64,000 bases of DNA from Pseudomonas protegens CHA0 (GCF_000397205.1 NC_021237.1:5129501-5193500), one strand, 5' to 3'. Positions 1-8,869 are shown, counted from the first letter of the stretch. Program-made: numbers and translations. Notes: generated by a model not told the origin, from the sequence alone.

Positions 1-347
1 GCGTCCAGGGTCGAAGCGTCGATGTGCATGCCGGCCCCCGGCTGCACCACGTTGACCACGATCAGGCCGATCAGCAGGGCGATGGTGGAGACGATTTCGA
101 AGTACAGCAGCGCATAGCCGCCGGTCTTGCCCACCGACTTCATGTTCTGCATGCCGGCGATACCACTCACCACGGTACAGAAAATGATCGGAGCGATGAC
201 CATCTTGATCAGTTTGATGAAGCCGTCACCCAGGGGCTTGAGAGCCACGCCGGTCTGAGGGTAGAAGTGGCCGAGCAGGATGCCGATGGCGATGGCAACG
301 ATCACCTGGAAATACAGGGATTTGTACAGTGGCTGACGAGTCGTCAT
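1..347 (-). CDS. dctA: C4-dicarboxylate transport protein DctA (N-terminal part, runs off the window)
   Basis: This is the first 115 codons of a dicarboxylate:cation symporter, reading from the ATG at 347 to the window edge. The start reads [20 protein letters not shown], then [10 protein letters not shown], a loop with [20 protein letters not shown], and a further membrane segment; these are hallmarks of the DAACS family. DctA takes up succinate, fumarate and malate across the inner membrane. A GAAACTTGC stretch precedes the ATG, and a sigma-54 promoter with paired upstream palindromes lies further upstream, as expected for a DctB/DctD-controlled gene. An AraC-type gene diverges from it. The family call is firm; the C-terminal part is not visible. 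Confidence 0.93.
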   Translation of the reverse strand, partial: MTTRQPLYKSLYFQVIVAIAIGILLGHFYPQTGVALKPLGDGFIKLIKMVIAPIIFCTVVSGIAGMQNMKSVGKTGGYALLYFEIVSTIALLIGLIVVNVVQPGAGMHIDASTLD

Positions 348-475
348 TGCAAGTTTCCTCAAGAGCCCCGGCATGCACTTTCCGTCGATGCATGCGGTGC
401 CTAAAGTGCGAACCCTCCTGCGCTGGAGGGATTTGTTGTGTCGAGCTGCGTGCTGGCAGATCTTCCGGCTCTATC

Positions 476-490
476 GCAAAGCCCGTGCCA
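476..490 (-). promoter_or_regulatory. sigma-54 promoter of dctA
   Basis: On the minus strand the sequence reads TGGCAC, five bases, TTGC, so the GG and GC doublets are exactly ten bases apart. This matches the -24/-12 consensus TGGCACG-N4-TTGC. Transcription would begin near 464, leaving a leader of about 117 nt before the dctA ATG. dctA is a classic RpoN/DctD-dependent gene in other bacteria. Confidence 0.85.
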
Positions 491-568
491 CCTTGTGAAA
501 AAGCCTTGCAGGCCTTTAGACATCAGGGGTGCGGGCTGATCCTTGCATCCGTTGCGCAGGCTGAAGCT

Positions 569-623
569 GGCGGATTTCCGCCCACTCACCCTCTCTCGTC
601 CTACAATTTGGCGGATATCCGCC
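569..623 (-). promoter_or_regulatory. paired palindromic enhancer sites (probable DctD binding)
   Basis: Two 14-bp palindromes are present: GGCGGATTTCCGCC at 569-582 and GGCGGATATCCGCC at 610-623. Their centres are 41 bp apart and lie about 111 and 152 bp upstream of the predicted dctA start of transcription. The GCGGA-TCCGC core resembles rhizobial DctD sites. A half copy (TCCGCC) occurs at 652-657, just before the AraC-type gene. Together with the promoter this accounts for most of the gap 348-680. Confidence 0.7.
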
Positions 624-680
624 TTGTTCCCTTCCTGGGGGCTGGCTAAGATCCGCCACTCAATGGACGGACCTGCCTGC

Positions 681-1679
681 ATGCGCGAACGCACCATCGC
701 CAGCCACTTTGCCCGTGCCGCCTTGGGCGGAGCACGCCGGCACGGCTATGACTACGCGCCCCTGCTGCATCAGTTGGGCATCAGCCCCGAACTGCTGAAC
801 CAACCCAAGGCCCGTATCGCCCCCGAGCAATTCACCCGTCTATTGCAGCAACTGTGGCTGGAGCTGGATGACGAGTACCTCGGGTTCGGCCATGGCCCCA
901 GCAAGCGCGGGACCTTCGCCATGATGTGCCACGCGCTGATCCACTGCCGTACCTTGGAAAAAGCACTCAATCGCGGCTTATTATTTTATAGCCTGTTTCC
1001 GGAAGCCCCGCGTCTGAGTCTGACGCGTGAAGGAGAAATGGCCCGGCTGAGCCTGGATGATTCCGAGCTATGGGATCCCGAGCACTTTCTCAGCGAGAGC
1101 CTGCTGGTGATCTGGCATCGCCTCGGCAGTTGGTTGATCGGCCAGCGCATCCGCCTGGAGCAGGCCTGCTTCAGCTACCCCAAGCCCGATCACGGCGCGG
1201 AATACGACCTGCTTTTCCCTTGCCCGCTGCAATTCACCCAGGAGCGCAGCAGCCTGCTGTTCCACAGTCGCTACCTGGGCATGCCGCTGCTGCAGGACGA
1301 ACGCACCCTCAAGCACTTCCTCGAACGCTCTCCCGCCGACCTGTTGTCGCGCCCGGATGAAGGCGACAGCCTCAGCAGCCAGCTGCGCCGCCTGCTCAGT
1401 CGCGACCGCGAGCACTGGCCCGACCTGGAAAGCGTCGCCCAGCACCTGCACGTCAGCCCGCAGACCCTGCGCCGGCATCTACGCGAAGAAGGTTCGAGCT
1501 TTCAGGAGCTGAAGGATGAGCTGCGCCGCGACATTGCCATCTACCACCTCGGCCGGGCCGACCTGTCATTGCAACAGATCGCCGAACAACTGGGTTTTTC
1601 CGAGCCCTCGGCCTTTCACCGGGCGTTCAAGAAATGGACCGGCCTGACCCCGGGCGCCTACCGCGCCCGGGAACAGTAG
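681..1679 (+). CDS. AraC-family transcriptional regulator
   Basis: A 332-residue regulator. The N-terminal two thirds look like the arabinose-binding-like domain common in this group of AraC regulators (LLHQLGISPELL, MMCHALIHC). The last 100 residues hold the paired helix-turn-helix domain, with VAQHLHVSPQTLRRHLREEG and IAEQLGFSEPSAFHRAFKKWTG. The start at MRERTIASHF (681) is preferred over an in-frame ATG at 663 because similarity begins there. It diverges from dctA, as the homologue does in P. aeruginosa. Its target is unknown; dctA or its own gene are natural candidates because palindromes lie between the two. Confidence 0.85.
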   Translation: MRERTIASHFARAALGGARRHGYDYAPLLHQLGISPELLNQPKARIAPEQFTRLLQQLWLELDDEYLGFGHGPSKRGTFAMMCHALIHCRTLEKALNRGLLFYSLFPEAPRLSLTREGEMARLSLDDSELWDPEHFLSESLLVIWHRLGSWLIGQRIRLEQACFSYPKPDHGAEYDLLFPCPLQFTQERSSLLFHSRYLGMPLLQDERTLKHFLERSPADLLSRPDEGDSLSSQLRRLLSRDREHWPDLESVAQHLHVSPQTLRRHLREEGSSFQELKDELRRDIAIYHLGRADLSLQQIAEQLGFSEPSAFHRAFKKWTGLTPGAYRAREQ

Positions 1680-1683
1680 CCCC

Positions 1684-3030
1684 CTACAGGGCCGGAAAGT
1701 GAATCCGGAAGGCCGCCCCCCCCAGGGCCGAATCCCCCAGGGTCAGTTGCGCGCCGTAGCTCTCGATGATGTCCTTGACCACCGCCAGGCCGATGCCCTG
1801 CCCCGGGTGCTGGCGATCCAGGCGCTCACCGCGCTGCAGAATCCGCGCCCGCTGATCGGGTGGCACGCCGGGGCCGTCGTCTTCCACACACAACTCGGAG
1901 CCTTCCAGGGTCTCGCGCACGCTGATGCGCACTGAGCTCAGGCACAGGCGATAAGCGTTCTCCAACAGGTTGCCGAGCAACTCCAGCAAAGCGCCGTGCT
2001 CGATCGGCAGGTAGCAGCGTTCCGGCAAGTCGAAGGACACCCGTACCTGCTTGTCGCGATAGACCTTGTCCAGGGTGTCGCAGAGGCTTTGCAGCACCGG
2101 CCGCAGCCGCACCTGGTGGCGCACCAGGCCGCTCTTGCGCAGGCTGGCGCGCTGCAACTGGTAACTGATCTGCTGGCTCATGCGCTCGATCTGCGCCTGC
2201 AGCACCCAGGCCTGCTCACGATCCTGGGGGCGTTGCGCCATGTCCTCGCTCACGCCCTGCAACACCGTCAACGGGGTTTTCAGGCTGTGGGCCAGGTCAT
2301 CCAGGGAGTCACGATAGCGGCTGCGCTGCTCGCGCTCGCTTTGCAGCAGGCGGTTCAACGAGCCCGTCAGGCGCAACAGCTCGCGCGGGTGCTCCTCACT
2401 GAGGCTCTGGCGGGTGCCGCTTTCGATCTGGTCCAGCTCCTGGCTCAAGCGTCGCAAGGCTTGCAATCCCCAGGTCAGGCCGAGCCAGAGCAGTGCCAGG
2501 AGCACCAGCAAGGCAGCGCCGAACCCCAGGTAGAGGTTTTCCCGAACGCCTTCCAGGGTTTGCTGGTACTCACGCACCGGCTGCAGCGCGACGATACTGA
2601 AGGCCGCGCTCTTGCCCCCCAGCAGCTTGATCTCGACGTCGTAGACAAAGAACTCCTGGCCGTTGGCTTCGCGGATCCTGGCGAACTCATTGCCACGCCC
2701 GTCGTACCGCGGCCGGTAGTTGATGTTCTCTTCCTGGGTCGCCCGCGAGCGCCAGACCAGGTGCCCTTCGCGATCGTAGATGTAGCCCAGCAGGCGGCTG
2801 TCGGCGAGGTTGAAGCGCTCGTCGGGCAATTGCGCCGGCATCTGCAGGCGGTTGTTCTCGATCCGCGCCGCACTGATCAGGGTGGTGACATCGGAAGCCA
2901 GGCGCTGCTCGATAGAGTCCTGCAACGCCAGGCTGAACGCCCCCTGCATGGCTGGCAGCAGGGCCAGCATGAACAGCACCGCCAGGGTCGTGGCGGCCAG
3001 CATCAGGCGCAGGCGCAGCGATCGAATCAT
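1684..3030 (-). CDS. phoQ: sensor histidine kinase PhoQ
   Basis: A 448-residue membrane kinase closely resembling Pseudomonas PhoQ. It has an N-terminal membrane segment (LMLAATTLAVLFMLALLPAM), a periplasmic sensor region with NYRPRYDGRGNEF, and a second membrane segment near residue 180. The H-box is DDLAHSLKTPLTVLQG, and the ATP-binding boxes are NLLENAYRLC, VEDDGPGVP and GQGIGLAVV. It senses low Mg2+ and cationic peptides and phosphorylates PhoP. The ATG at 3030 overlaps the phoP stop codon (ATGA), which indicates translational coupling; an in-frame TTG at 3036 is less likely. Confidence 0.94.
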   Translation of the reverse strand: MIRSLRLRLMLAATTLAVLFMLALLPAMQGAFSLALQDSIEQRLASDVTTLISAARIENNRLQMPAQLPDERFNLADSRLLGYIYDREGHLVWRSRATQEENINYRPRYDGRGNEFARIREANGQEFFVYDVEIKLLGGKSAAFSIVALQPVREYQQTLEGVRENLYLGFGAALLVLLALLWLGLTWGLQALRRLSQELDQIESGTRQSLSEEHPRELLRLTGSLNRLLQSEREQRSRYRDSLDDLAHSLKTPLTVLQGVSEDMAQRPQDREQAWVLQAQIERMSQQISYQLQRASLRKSGLVRHQVRLRPVLQSLCDTLDKVYRDKQVRVSFDLPERCYLPIEHGALLELLGNLLENAYRLCLSSVRISVRETLEGSELCVEDDGPGVPPDQRARILQRGERLDRQHPGQGIGLAVVKDIIESYGAQLTLGDSALGGAAFRIHFPAL

Positions 3031-3704
3031 CGGCAACGCTCGTTGAACAGGTAGCCCAGGCCACGCACCGTATCGATCGGCTTGAAGCCCGACGGCCCCT
3101 CAAGCTTGCGCCGCAAGCGGCCCACCAGCACTTCGATGACATTCGGATCGCGCTCGTCGTCGTCCGGGTACAACTGCTCCATGAGCCGGTCCTTGGCCAC
3201 CACTTGCTGATGATGACGCATCAGGTATTCGAGAATCCGGTACTCATAGGCCGTCAGGGCCAGGGGCTGCTCATCCAGGGAGGCCTGCTTGCGATTCAGG
3301 TCCAGCAGCAGCGGCCCGGCAATGATGGTGGACTGGGTAAAGCCACTGGAGCGCCGCAGCAGCGCATTCAGGCGCGCATCCAGCTCTTCGAACTGGAATG
3401 GCTTGACCACATAGTCGTCCGCACCGGCCGCCAGGCCCTCGACCTTGTCCTGCCAGTTGCCACGGGCCGTGAGGATGAGGATCGGGAACGTCTTGCCACG
3501 GTTGCGCAACTGGCGGATCAGGTCCAGCCCGCCCATGCCGGGCAGGCCCAGGTCGATCACCGCCAGATCGTGGTTGAACTGCTCGGTCTGATACAGCGCC
3601 TCCTCGGCGTTGGCCACGGACTCGACGACATGACCGCTGTCGGTGAGGCGGGTTTGCAAATGATGACGCAACAGCGCCTCATCTTCGACGACCAGCAACT
3701 TCAT
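3027..3704 (-). CDS. phoP: response regulator PhoP
   Basis: A 225-residue OmpR-family regulator beginning MKLLVVEDEALLRHHL. The receiver domain has the acidic pair ED near the start, the phosphoacceptor aspartate in LAVIDLGLPG, and the lysine in VVKPFQFEE. The winged-helix DNA-binding domain ends in VRGLGYLFNERCR. A GGGAG ribosome site precedes the ATG at 3704. It is the second gene of oprH-phoP-phoQ and activates its own operon through PhoP boxes in front of oprH. Confidence 0.95.
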   Translation of the reverse strand: MKLLVVEDEALLRHHLQTRLTDSGHVVESVANAEEALYQTEQFNHDLAVIDLGLPGMGGLDLIRQLRNRGKTFPILILTARGNWQDKVEGLAAGADDYVVKPFQFEELDARLNALLRRSSGFTQSTIIAGPLLLDLNRKQASLDEQPLALTAYEYRILEYLMRHHQQVVAKDRLMEQLYPDDDERDPNVIEVLVGRLRRKLEGPSGFKPIDTVRGLGYLFNERCR

Positions 3705-3735
3705 AACGCTCTCCCAGGCAAAATTCGACATCTCC

Positions 3736-3802
3736 AGGGGCGCCCCTGCGCCCTGATGATTAATGCGCCAACGCCGGACCGTGCCCAAGGCACGATCCGG
3801 CG
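3736..3802 (-). repeat. intercistronic hairpin between oprH and phoP
   Basis: Positions 3772-3785 and 3789-3802 form a 14-bp stem with a single C-A mismatch and a CAA loop. A 12-bp palindrome (AGGGGCGCCCCT) lies at 3736-3747. There is no good T tract, so a partial terminator or an RNA-stabilising element for the abundant oprH message is more likely than a full stop. Confidence 0.55.
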
Positions 3803-3823
3803 CGGTCCAGGCCAGGCCGCTTA

Positions 3824-4426
3824 TCAGAAAGCGTAGTTGGCCGACAGGTAGGTCTGGGCGCTGCTGGTAAGGCTCAGCGAACCCTGCTTGCTGCCACCGC
3901 GCTCGCTCATCTCGGTCCCGGCATTGCTGCGCAGGTAACGGTAGCCGAGCTCCACCGAGGTGTTCTGTGAAACCTGTTGCAGGACGCCGGCCTGTACGCC
4001 CACCGCGTAACCAATGTCGCTGTCACGGCTGAAGCCCGGAGACTCCTGAGTCAGCTTGGTCAGGCCGGCCGTGCCGCCGCCAAAGAGTTTGGTGCTGCTG
4101 GTCACCGGCAGGAACATATCGTAGCTGCCCAGCAGGTTCTGCTGGCGCAGTTTAATGCCGTTGTGGGAGCCAGACACATAATCGTAGGTAGCGTAGTAAC
4201 GACCCTGGTCATTCTGTTGACCGGCGCGTATGCCCCAGGTGTTGTCCTTGCCGATCACGCCATCGGCGTTCGGGTGGCCCAGGTTGCTGTTGAGCTGGCT
4301 GGACTTGTTGATCTTGTCGCTGGTCTGGCCGAAGGACAACCCAACGAAGTTGCTGTCAGCGGCTTGGGCAGCGGCGCTGGCGCCGAAGACGGTAAAGGCC
4401 AGGAACAGTTTTTTCAATGAAGTCAT
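3824..4426 (-). CDS. oprH: outer membrane protein OprH
   Basis: A 200-residue precursor with a signal peptide (MTSLKKLFLAFTVFGASAAA, then QAA) and a small beta-barrel ending in the aromatic YLSANYAF. Similarity to P. aeruginosa OprH is clear in WGIRAGQQ, GRYYATYDY, LRQQNLLGSYD and SVELGYRYLRSNA. OprH is a slim barrel induced at low Mg2+ that interacts with lipopolysaccharide and lowers polymyxin access. The ATG at 4426 is preceded by AGGAAACTT. It is the first gene of oprH-phoP-phoQ and is driven by the PhoP box array just upstream. Confidence 0.94.
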   Translation of the reverse strand: MTSLKKLFLAFTVFGASAAAQAADSNFVGLSFGQTSDKINKSSQLNSNLGHPNADGVIGKDNTWGIRAGQQNDQGRYYATYDYVSGSHNGIKLRQQNLLGSYDMFLPVTSSTKLFGGGTAGLTKLTQESPGFSRDSDIGYAVGVQAGVLQQVSQNTSVELGYRYLRSNAGTEMSERGGSKQGSLSLTSSAQTYLSANYAF

Positions 4427-4468
4427 AGGAAGTTTCCTTTGCGCTATTGGCTTTTTGGGTACGGGGCT

Positions 4469-4525
4469 AGAGTAAACAGCCCGCCCTGAACTCCCCCTGA
4501 ACACACCCTTAACCTCGCCTGAACC
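4469..4525 (-). promoter_or_regulatory. oprH promoter with four phased PhoP half-sites
   Basis: Plus-strand hexamers TGAACT (4487), TGAACA (4498), TTAACC (4509) and TGAACC (4520) start exactly 11 bp apart. Each is the complement of the PhoP half-site (T/G)GTTNA, so they form overlapping PhoP boxes. A possible -10 (TACTCT, complement of 4469-4474) lies 12 bp from the nearest hexamer, the spacing typical of PhoP-activated promoters. The array also lies just upstream of the divergent gene at 4572. Confidence 0.75.
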
Positions 4526-4571
4526 AGATCGACTAGGCTGTGCTGACACCTTTTCAACCGGAGTTCCCCTC

Positions 4572-5363
4572 ATGCGCATGCTCGTCGCATTGGTCCTGTT
4601 AACCCTCGGCAGCCTCAGCCAGGCCGCCATCAAGACTCAGGAAATTCCCTATCGCAGCACCGACGGCACTCAGTTGATCGGCTACTACGCCTACGACGAC
4701 GCCCTACAGGGCCCGCGCCCGGGCATCGTGGTGGTGCATGAATGGTGGGGCCTCAACGACTACGCCAAGCGCCGGGCCCGGGACCTTGCCGCCCTTGGCT
4801 ACAGTGCCCTGGCCATCGACATGTACGGCCAGGGCAAGCACACCGAACACCCGGCGGACGCCATGGCCTTCATGCAGGCCGCGCTGAAGGACAGTACCGC
4901 TGCCAGTGCACGTTTCAACGCCGGCCTTGAGCTGTTGAAACAGCAACCGCAGACCGATCCGCAGAAACTCGCCGCCATCGGCTACTGCTTTGGCGGCAAG
5001 ATTGTCCTGGACGCCGCGCGCCAGGGCCTGCCCCTGGCCGGCGTGGTGAGTTTCCACGGTGCCCTGGCCACCGCCACACCGGCTACCCCCGGCAGCGTCA
5101 AGGCCAAGATCCTGGTGGAACATGGGGCCCAGGACAGCATGGTGACGGCGGACAACGTCACCACCTTCAAAACGGAAATGGACAAGGCCGGCGCCGACTA
5201 CCGCTTCGTCAGCCTGGAGGGAGCCAAGCATGGCTTCAGCAATCCCGATGCCGACCGCCTGAGCCATGGCGAACACGGCGGGCCGGACATCGGCTACAAC
5301 AAGGCCGCCGATGAGCGTTCCTGGGCAGACATGCAGGCATTCTTCAAAAAACTGTTTGGCTAG
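4572..5363 (+). CDS. secreted dienelactone hydrolase-family protein
   Basis: A 263-residue alpha/beta hydrolase with a signal peptide (MRMLVALVLLTLGSLSQA). The catalytic triad is visible as Cys139 in GYCFGG, Asp188 in HGAQDSM and His220 in GAKHGF, the pattern of the dienelactone hydrolase family, in which cysteine is the nucleophile. The substrate cannot be deduced; a periplasmic hydrolase acting on esters or lactones is likely. It diverges from oprH and shares its upstream region, so PhoP influence is possible. It is followed by pcpS 93 bp downstream, the same order as in P. aeruginosa. Confidence 0.85.
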   Translation: MRMLVALVLLTLGSLSQAAIKTQEIPYRSTDGTQLIGYYAYDDALQGPRPGIVVVHEWWGLNDYAKRRARDLAALGYSALAIDMYGQGKHTEHPADAMAFMQAALKDSTAASARFNAGLELLKQQPQTDPQKLAAIGYCFGGKIVLDAARQGLPLAGVVSFHGALATATPATPGSVKAKILVEHGAQDSMVTADNVTTFKTEMDKAGADYRFVSLEGAKHGFSNPDADRLSHGEHGGPDIGYNKAADERSWADMQAFFKKLFG

Positions 5364-5456
5364 CCGCCGTACCTGGGTTGCGGTCAGTGCGCTGCGGCAA
5401 CCCTTTGCGCTTCACCCGACTACCCTCAAACGCAGCAACCCGGCACACTAGCGGCC

Positions 5457-6182
5457 ATGAATGCTCTCCCCCCCCTCCCCGCTTGCTGCACCCCTCTGGA
5501 CGCTGCCTGGCCGCTGCCGAACGTCCTGCCCCAAGCCCTCTGGCTAAGTACCCGGTTCGATCCCGGGCAACTTGCCGCGGATGATTTTCAGCGCAGCGGC
5601 ATTGAGGCACCGCCGAGCATCCAGCGTTCGGTGGCCAAGCGTCAGGCCGAATTTCTCGCTGGACGCCTGTGTGCCCGAGCCGCCTTGCAGCAACTGCAAC
5701 GACTGGACTGGGTACCGCCCATTGGCGATGACCGAGCGCCGATCTGGCCCGAACACATCTGCGGTTCGATCACCCACAGCAGCGGACGCGCCGCGGCCAT
5801 CGTCGCCGACAAGCAACACTGGCGTGGCCTGGGAATGGACCTGGAACACCTGCTCAGTGCAGAACGTGCGGCCAAACTGGCGGAGCAGATCCTGACCCCG
5901 GCCGAACTGCAGCGCCGCGACCAGTTGCCGGCCGAGCTGCATGCACTGGCGGTAACCCTGACCTTCTCGATCAAGGAAAGCCTGTTCAAGGCCCTGTACC
6001 CGCTGGTGCACAAACGCTTCTATTTCGAACACGCCGAAGTCCTGGAATGGTCTGCCGAAGGGCCGGTGCGGATGCGCCTGCTGACCGATCTGTCCGAGGA
6101 ATGGCAGCACGGCCGCGAACTGCAAGGGCAGTTCGCCGTGCAAGACGATCATCTGCTGAGCCTGGTGGCCATCAAGGCCTGA
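5457..6182 (+). CDS. pcpS: 4'-phosphopantetheinyl transferase PcpS
   Basis: A 241-residue Sfp-type transferase. The family signatures are KRQAEFLAGRLCARAAL, GSITHS, the Mg2+-binding LGMDLEHL and FSIKESLFKALYPLV, followed by the EntD/PcpS-like RFYFEHAEVLEW. It moves the phosphopantetheine arm from coenzyme A to carrier proteins. In Pseudomonas PcpS serves both fatty-acid ACP and siderophore or secondary-metabolite carrier domains. Overall similarity to P. aeruginosa PcpS is high over the full length. Confidence 0.93.
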   Translation: MNALPPLPACCTPLDAAWPLPNVLPQALWLSTRFDPGQLAADDFQRSGIEAPPSIQRSVAKRQAEFLAGRLCARAALQQLQRLDWVPPIGDDRAPIWPEHICGSITHSSGRAAAIVADKQHWRGLGMDLEHLLSAERAAKLAEQILTPAELQRRDQLPAELHALAVTLTFSIKESLFKALYPLVHKRFYFEHAEVLEWSAEGPVRMRLLTDLSEEWQHGRELQGQFAVQDDHLLSLVAIKA

Positions 6183-6195
6183 ACCGGGGCCGCCC

Positions 6196-7806
6196 TCAAC
6201 GGGGTTCCTGATGCCGTGGCCAGCTCAGGCTGAAGCAGGCACCGCCCAGGTTCTTGCTCTTGCTGATCAGGGCACGGCCCTCGTGCCAATGGATGATCCG
6301 CCGCACAATCGACAGCCCCAGCCCATGCCCGCCGGAAGCCCGGGTGCGGCTGTCATCCAGGCGCAGGAATGGGGTGAAGATCTTTTCCCAGGCATGCTCC
6401 GGCACGCCGGGACCGTCATCTTCCACATCCACCCGGCAGCGCAACTGCCCTACCTGATAGCTGACCGTCACCTGGGACTCGGCATGACGCATGGCGTTGC
6501 CCACCAGGTTCTGCAAGGCCCGGTGCAGGTAGCGCGGCTCGGCCTCGACCCACGCACCGTCACACTCGGCGGCAGACAGGCACAGGCCACGCCGGACCTT
6601 GAGATTGGCCCGCAACGGCGCCAGTTCGCTGATCACCTGGTTGATCAGCGCATCCAGGTCGATACGCTGGAAATTCAGCGCCGGCGAGCCCTGCTCCAGG
6701 CGGGCGTAGGTCAGCATTTCGTCCACCAGCCGGTCGAGGTCCTGAATGTCGTTGTCCATGCCGTCCAGGTACTTCTGCCGGGCCTGATCGGTGCTCGCCG
6801 AAGCAATCATCTCCAGGCCGAAACGCAGCCGCGCCACGGGTGTGCGCAACTCATGGGACACCGCACGTACCAGCTCGCGCTGAATCGCCAGCAGGCGCTG
6901 CAAGTGCTCGGCCATGCCATTGAAGGCCGCCGCCAGGCGCCCCACCGAGTCCGCGCCACGGGCCGGCACGCGGGTTTCCAGGCTGCCCTTGGCGATGCGC
7001 GTGGCCGCCGACTCCAGGCCGCTGAGGCGCCGCTCCAGCTGGCGCACCAATAGATAGACGATCAGGCCGATCAGGCTCAGGCCCAGCACGGCAATCAGCA
7101 CCAGCCATTGCGGCGGATAGGGATTCATCTGATACAGCGGGCCGATCTCCAGCACCCAGGGCGTGCCCACCAGGCCGGCGAAGACCCGGATCGAATCGCC
7201 ACCCTTGCCCAGGGCCATCACCGTGTCGCCCTCGGCCACCCGGCGCCGCTGATCCTCGTCCATGTCGGCGGCGTCCAGAGTCGACAACTGCATATCGAAG
7301 CCAAACCCCTTGGCTTCCTTGAGTGCAGCCAGGCGCTGGGGTTGCTCTGCCACCGGATAACGCACCAGCTCATCCGCCAGCAGGTAGATAGTGGCCCGGG
7401 CCAACTGCTCGCTGATCTGCTGGACCTCGGCACTGAGCAGCAGCTGTTCCTTCTCGCTGACCAGGCGATAGACCCGGGCGGCGAAGGGGCCGGTCTGCTC
7501 CACCAGCGCCTGGCCGCGCAGCACCCGACCGCGCTGGCTACTGTCCAGGTCGGTCTGGCTGAAGGTCTTGAGACTCAGGGGAATGCCCAGCAAGCGCTCC
7601 CACACCGCCAGCGCCCGGCGACGCTCGATCTCGCTCATCGGCTGCAGGTTGTCCGCCATCAGCGAAAAAGTGCCGTGGGCCAGCCGCTCGCGGTACTGCT
7701 CGCTGCGCACCTGGTTCAACAGATGCAGGGCCAGGACTCCAAGCAACGCCACGAGGATCAGCGCGGCGCACATACCGCCGTAGATCCGCAGGAAGATCGA
7801 GTTCAC
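6196..7806 (-). CDS. sensor histidine kinase (EnvZ/RstB type)
   Basis: A 536-residue membrane kinase. It has an N-terminal membrane helix (LILVALLGVLALHLL), a periplasmic domain of about 200 residues, a second helix (WLVLIAVLGLSLIGLIVYLLV) and a HAMP region. The H-box is VRAVSHELRTPVARLRFG, and the ATPase boxes are NLVGNAMRHAE, VEDDGPGVP and GGHGLGLSIV. The start is a GTG whose GTGA overlaps the stop of the response regulator gene. The signal sensed is unknown. Organisation matches the RstB/PA1158 group. Confidence 0.88.
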   Translation of the reverse strand: MNSIFLRIYGGMCAALILVALLGVLALHLLNQVRSEQYRERLAHGTFSLMADNLQPMSEIERRRALAVWERLLGIPLSLKTFSQTDLDSSQRGRVLRGQALVEQTGPFAARVYRLVSEKEQLLLSAEVQQISEQLARATIYLLADELVRYPVAEQPQRLAALKEAKGFGFDMQLSTLDAADMDEDQRRRVAEGDTVMALGKGGDSIRVFAGLVGTPWVLEIGPLYQMNPYPPQWLVLIAVLGLSLIGLIVYLLVRQLERRLSGLESAATRIAKGSLETRVPARGADSVGRLAAAFNGMAEHLQRLLAIQRELVRAVSHELRTPVARLRFGLEMIASASTDQARQKYLDGMDNDIQDLDRLVDEMLTYARLEQGSPALNFQRIDLDALINQVISELAPLRANLKVRRGLCLSAAECDGAWVEAEPRYLHRALQNLVGNAMRHAESQVTVSYQVGQLRCRVDVEDDGPGVPEHAWEKIFTPFLRLDDSRTRASGGHGLGLSIVRRIIHWHEGRALISKSKNLGGACFSLSWPRHQEPR

Positions 7807-8525
7807 GAGCGCATGTCGGCGGCAGCTTCGGGGACGAACAGGTAACCCTTGCTGCGAATGGTCTTGATCAGCCGCGGGTGCTCCGGATCGTCACCGATCT
7901 TCGGGCGGATGCGCGAGATCCGCACATCGATGGAGCGGTCCTGGCCGTCATAGCCGATGCCGCGCAGGGCGGTGAAGATTTCTTCCCGGGACAGGATCCG
8001 CCCGGCATTGGCCACCAGCAGCCACAGCAGGTCGAACTCGGCACTGGTCAATTCGATCCCGGCATCGCTCAGCCAGGCCTCGCGCAGGGCATTGTCCACC
8101 ACCAGCGGGCCGAACTGCAGGCGGCGGGTTTTCTCCACCGCCGGCTCCGGCGCTTCGCTACGGCGCAGCAGGGCCTGGATGCGCGCCAGCAGCAACCGCG
8201 GGCGCACCGGCTTGCAGACATAGTCGTCGGCACCCAGGTCCAGGCCCATGATCTGGTCCATGTCATCGGTACGGGCGGTGAGCATGAGGATCACTCCGTC
8301 ATAACGATCCCGAACCTTGCGGCAGATGCTCAGGCCGTCTTCACCGGGCAGCATCAGGTCGAGGATCACCAGATCCGGCTGCTCGGCAATGATCCTGGCC
8401 GCGGCCCGGGCACCGTTGCCCTCGATCGCCACCTGCAGGCCATTGCTTTCGAGATATTCACGGGTCAACTCAGCCAGACGCTGGTCATCCTCGACAATCA
8501 GTACCTGCCAGGCTTCCTGTTCCAC
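7803..8525 (-). CDS. OmpR-family response regulator
   Basis: A 240-residue regulator beginning with a GTG codon (GTG GAA CAG) preceded by AAGAGG eight bases upstream. The receiver domain shows VLIVEDDQRL, the phosphoacceptor in LVILDLMLPGEDG and DYVCKPVRP. The winged-helix domain contains SRIRPKIGDDPEHPRLIKTIRSKGYLF. It forms an overlapping two-gene operon with the kinase. RstA-like family membership is plausible; targets are unknown. Confidence 0.88.
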   Translation of the reverse strand: MEQEAWQVLIVEDDQRLAELTREYLESNGLQVAIEGNGARAAARIIAEQPDLVILDLMLPGEDGLSICRKVRDRYDGVILMLTARTDDMDQIMGLDLGADDYVCKPVRPRLLLARIQALLRRSEAPEPAVEKTRRLQFGPLVVDNALREAWLSDAGIELTSAEFDLLWLLVANAGRILSREEIFTALRGIGYDGQDRSIDVRISRIRPKIGDDPEHPRLIKTIRSKGYLFVPEAAADMRS

Positions 8526-8869
8526 GCACGACCTCTTCTTGTTCTATTGCCAGTCCACCTTGAGCAGGAAAGCCCCCGTCTTTCTGTCATGAAAAAGGCG
8601 GATAACACGCTCTGGGAAAGGTGGCTGGTTTGCCATGGGAAAGGCCGGGAAACCCCGGTCGATCGCTGCCGATTGTAGCAACCGGCACAGGCGCCGACAC
8701 AAGCGGCTAAAACGACTCGGTCAGGGCGTTTTTTTGTGATAGGGTTCGCGCCCGCAAAAATCCGCCCAAGGCAATTTTCGACGGTAAAAAACAGTGACAA
8801 ACGGTTCCATCCACTGGGACTGCGGGCTGCGTGAGTTTTACCCAGTCCATACACAATTTACGCACAACC

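Noticed and set aside
1996..3054. A 352-codon frame opposite phoQ
   Set aside because: Antisense to a clear phoQ, with Gln/Ala/His-rich composition typical of a shadow frame.
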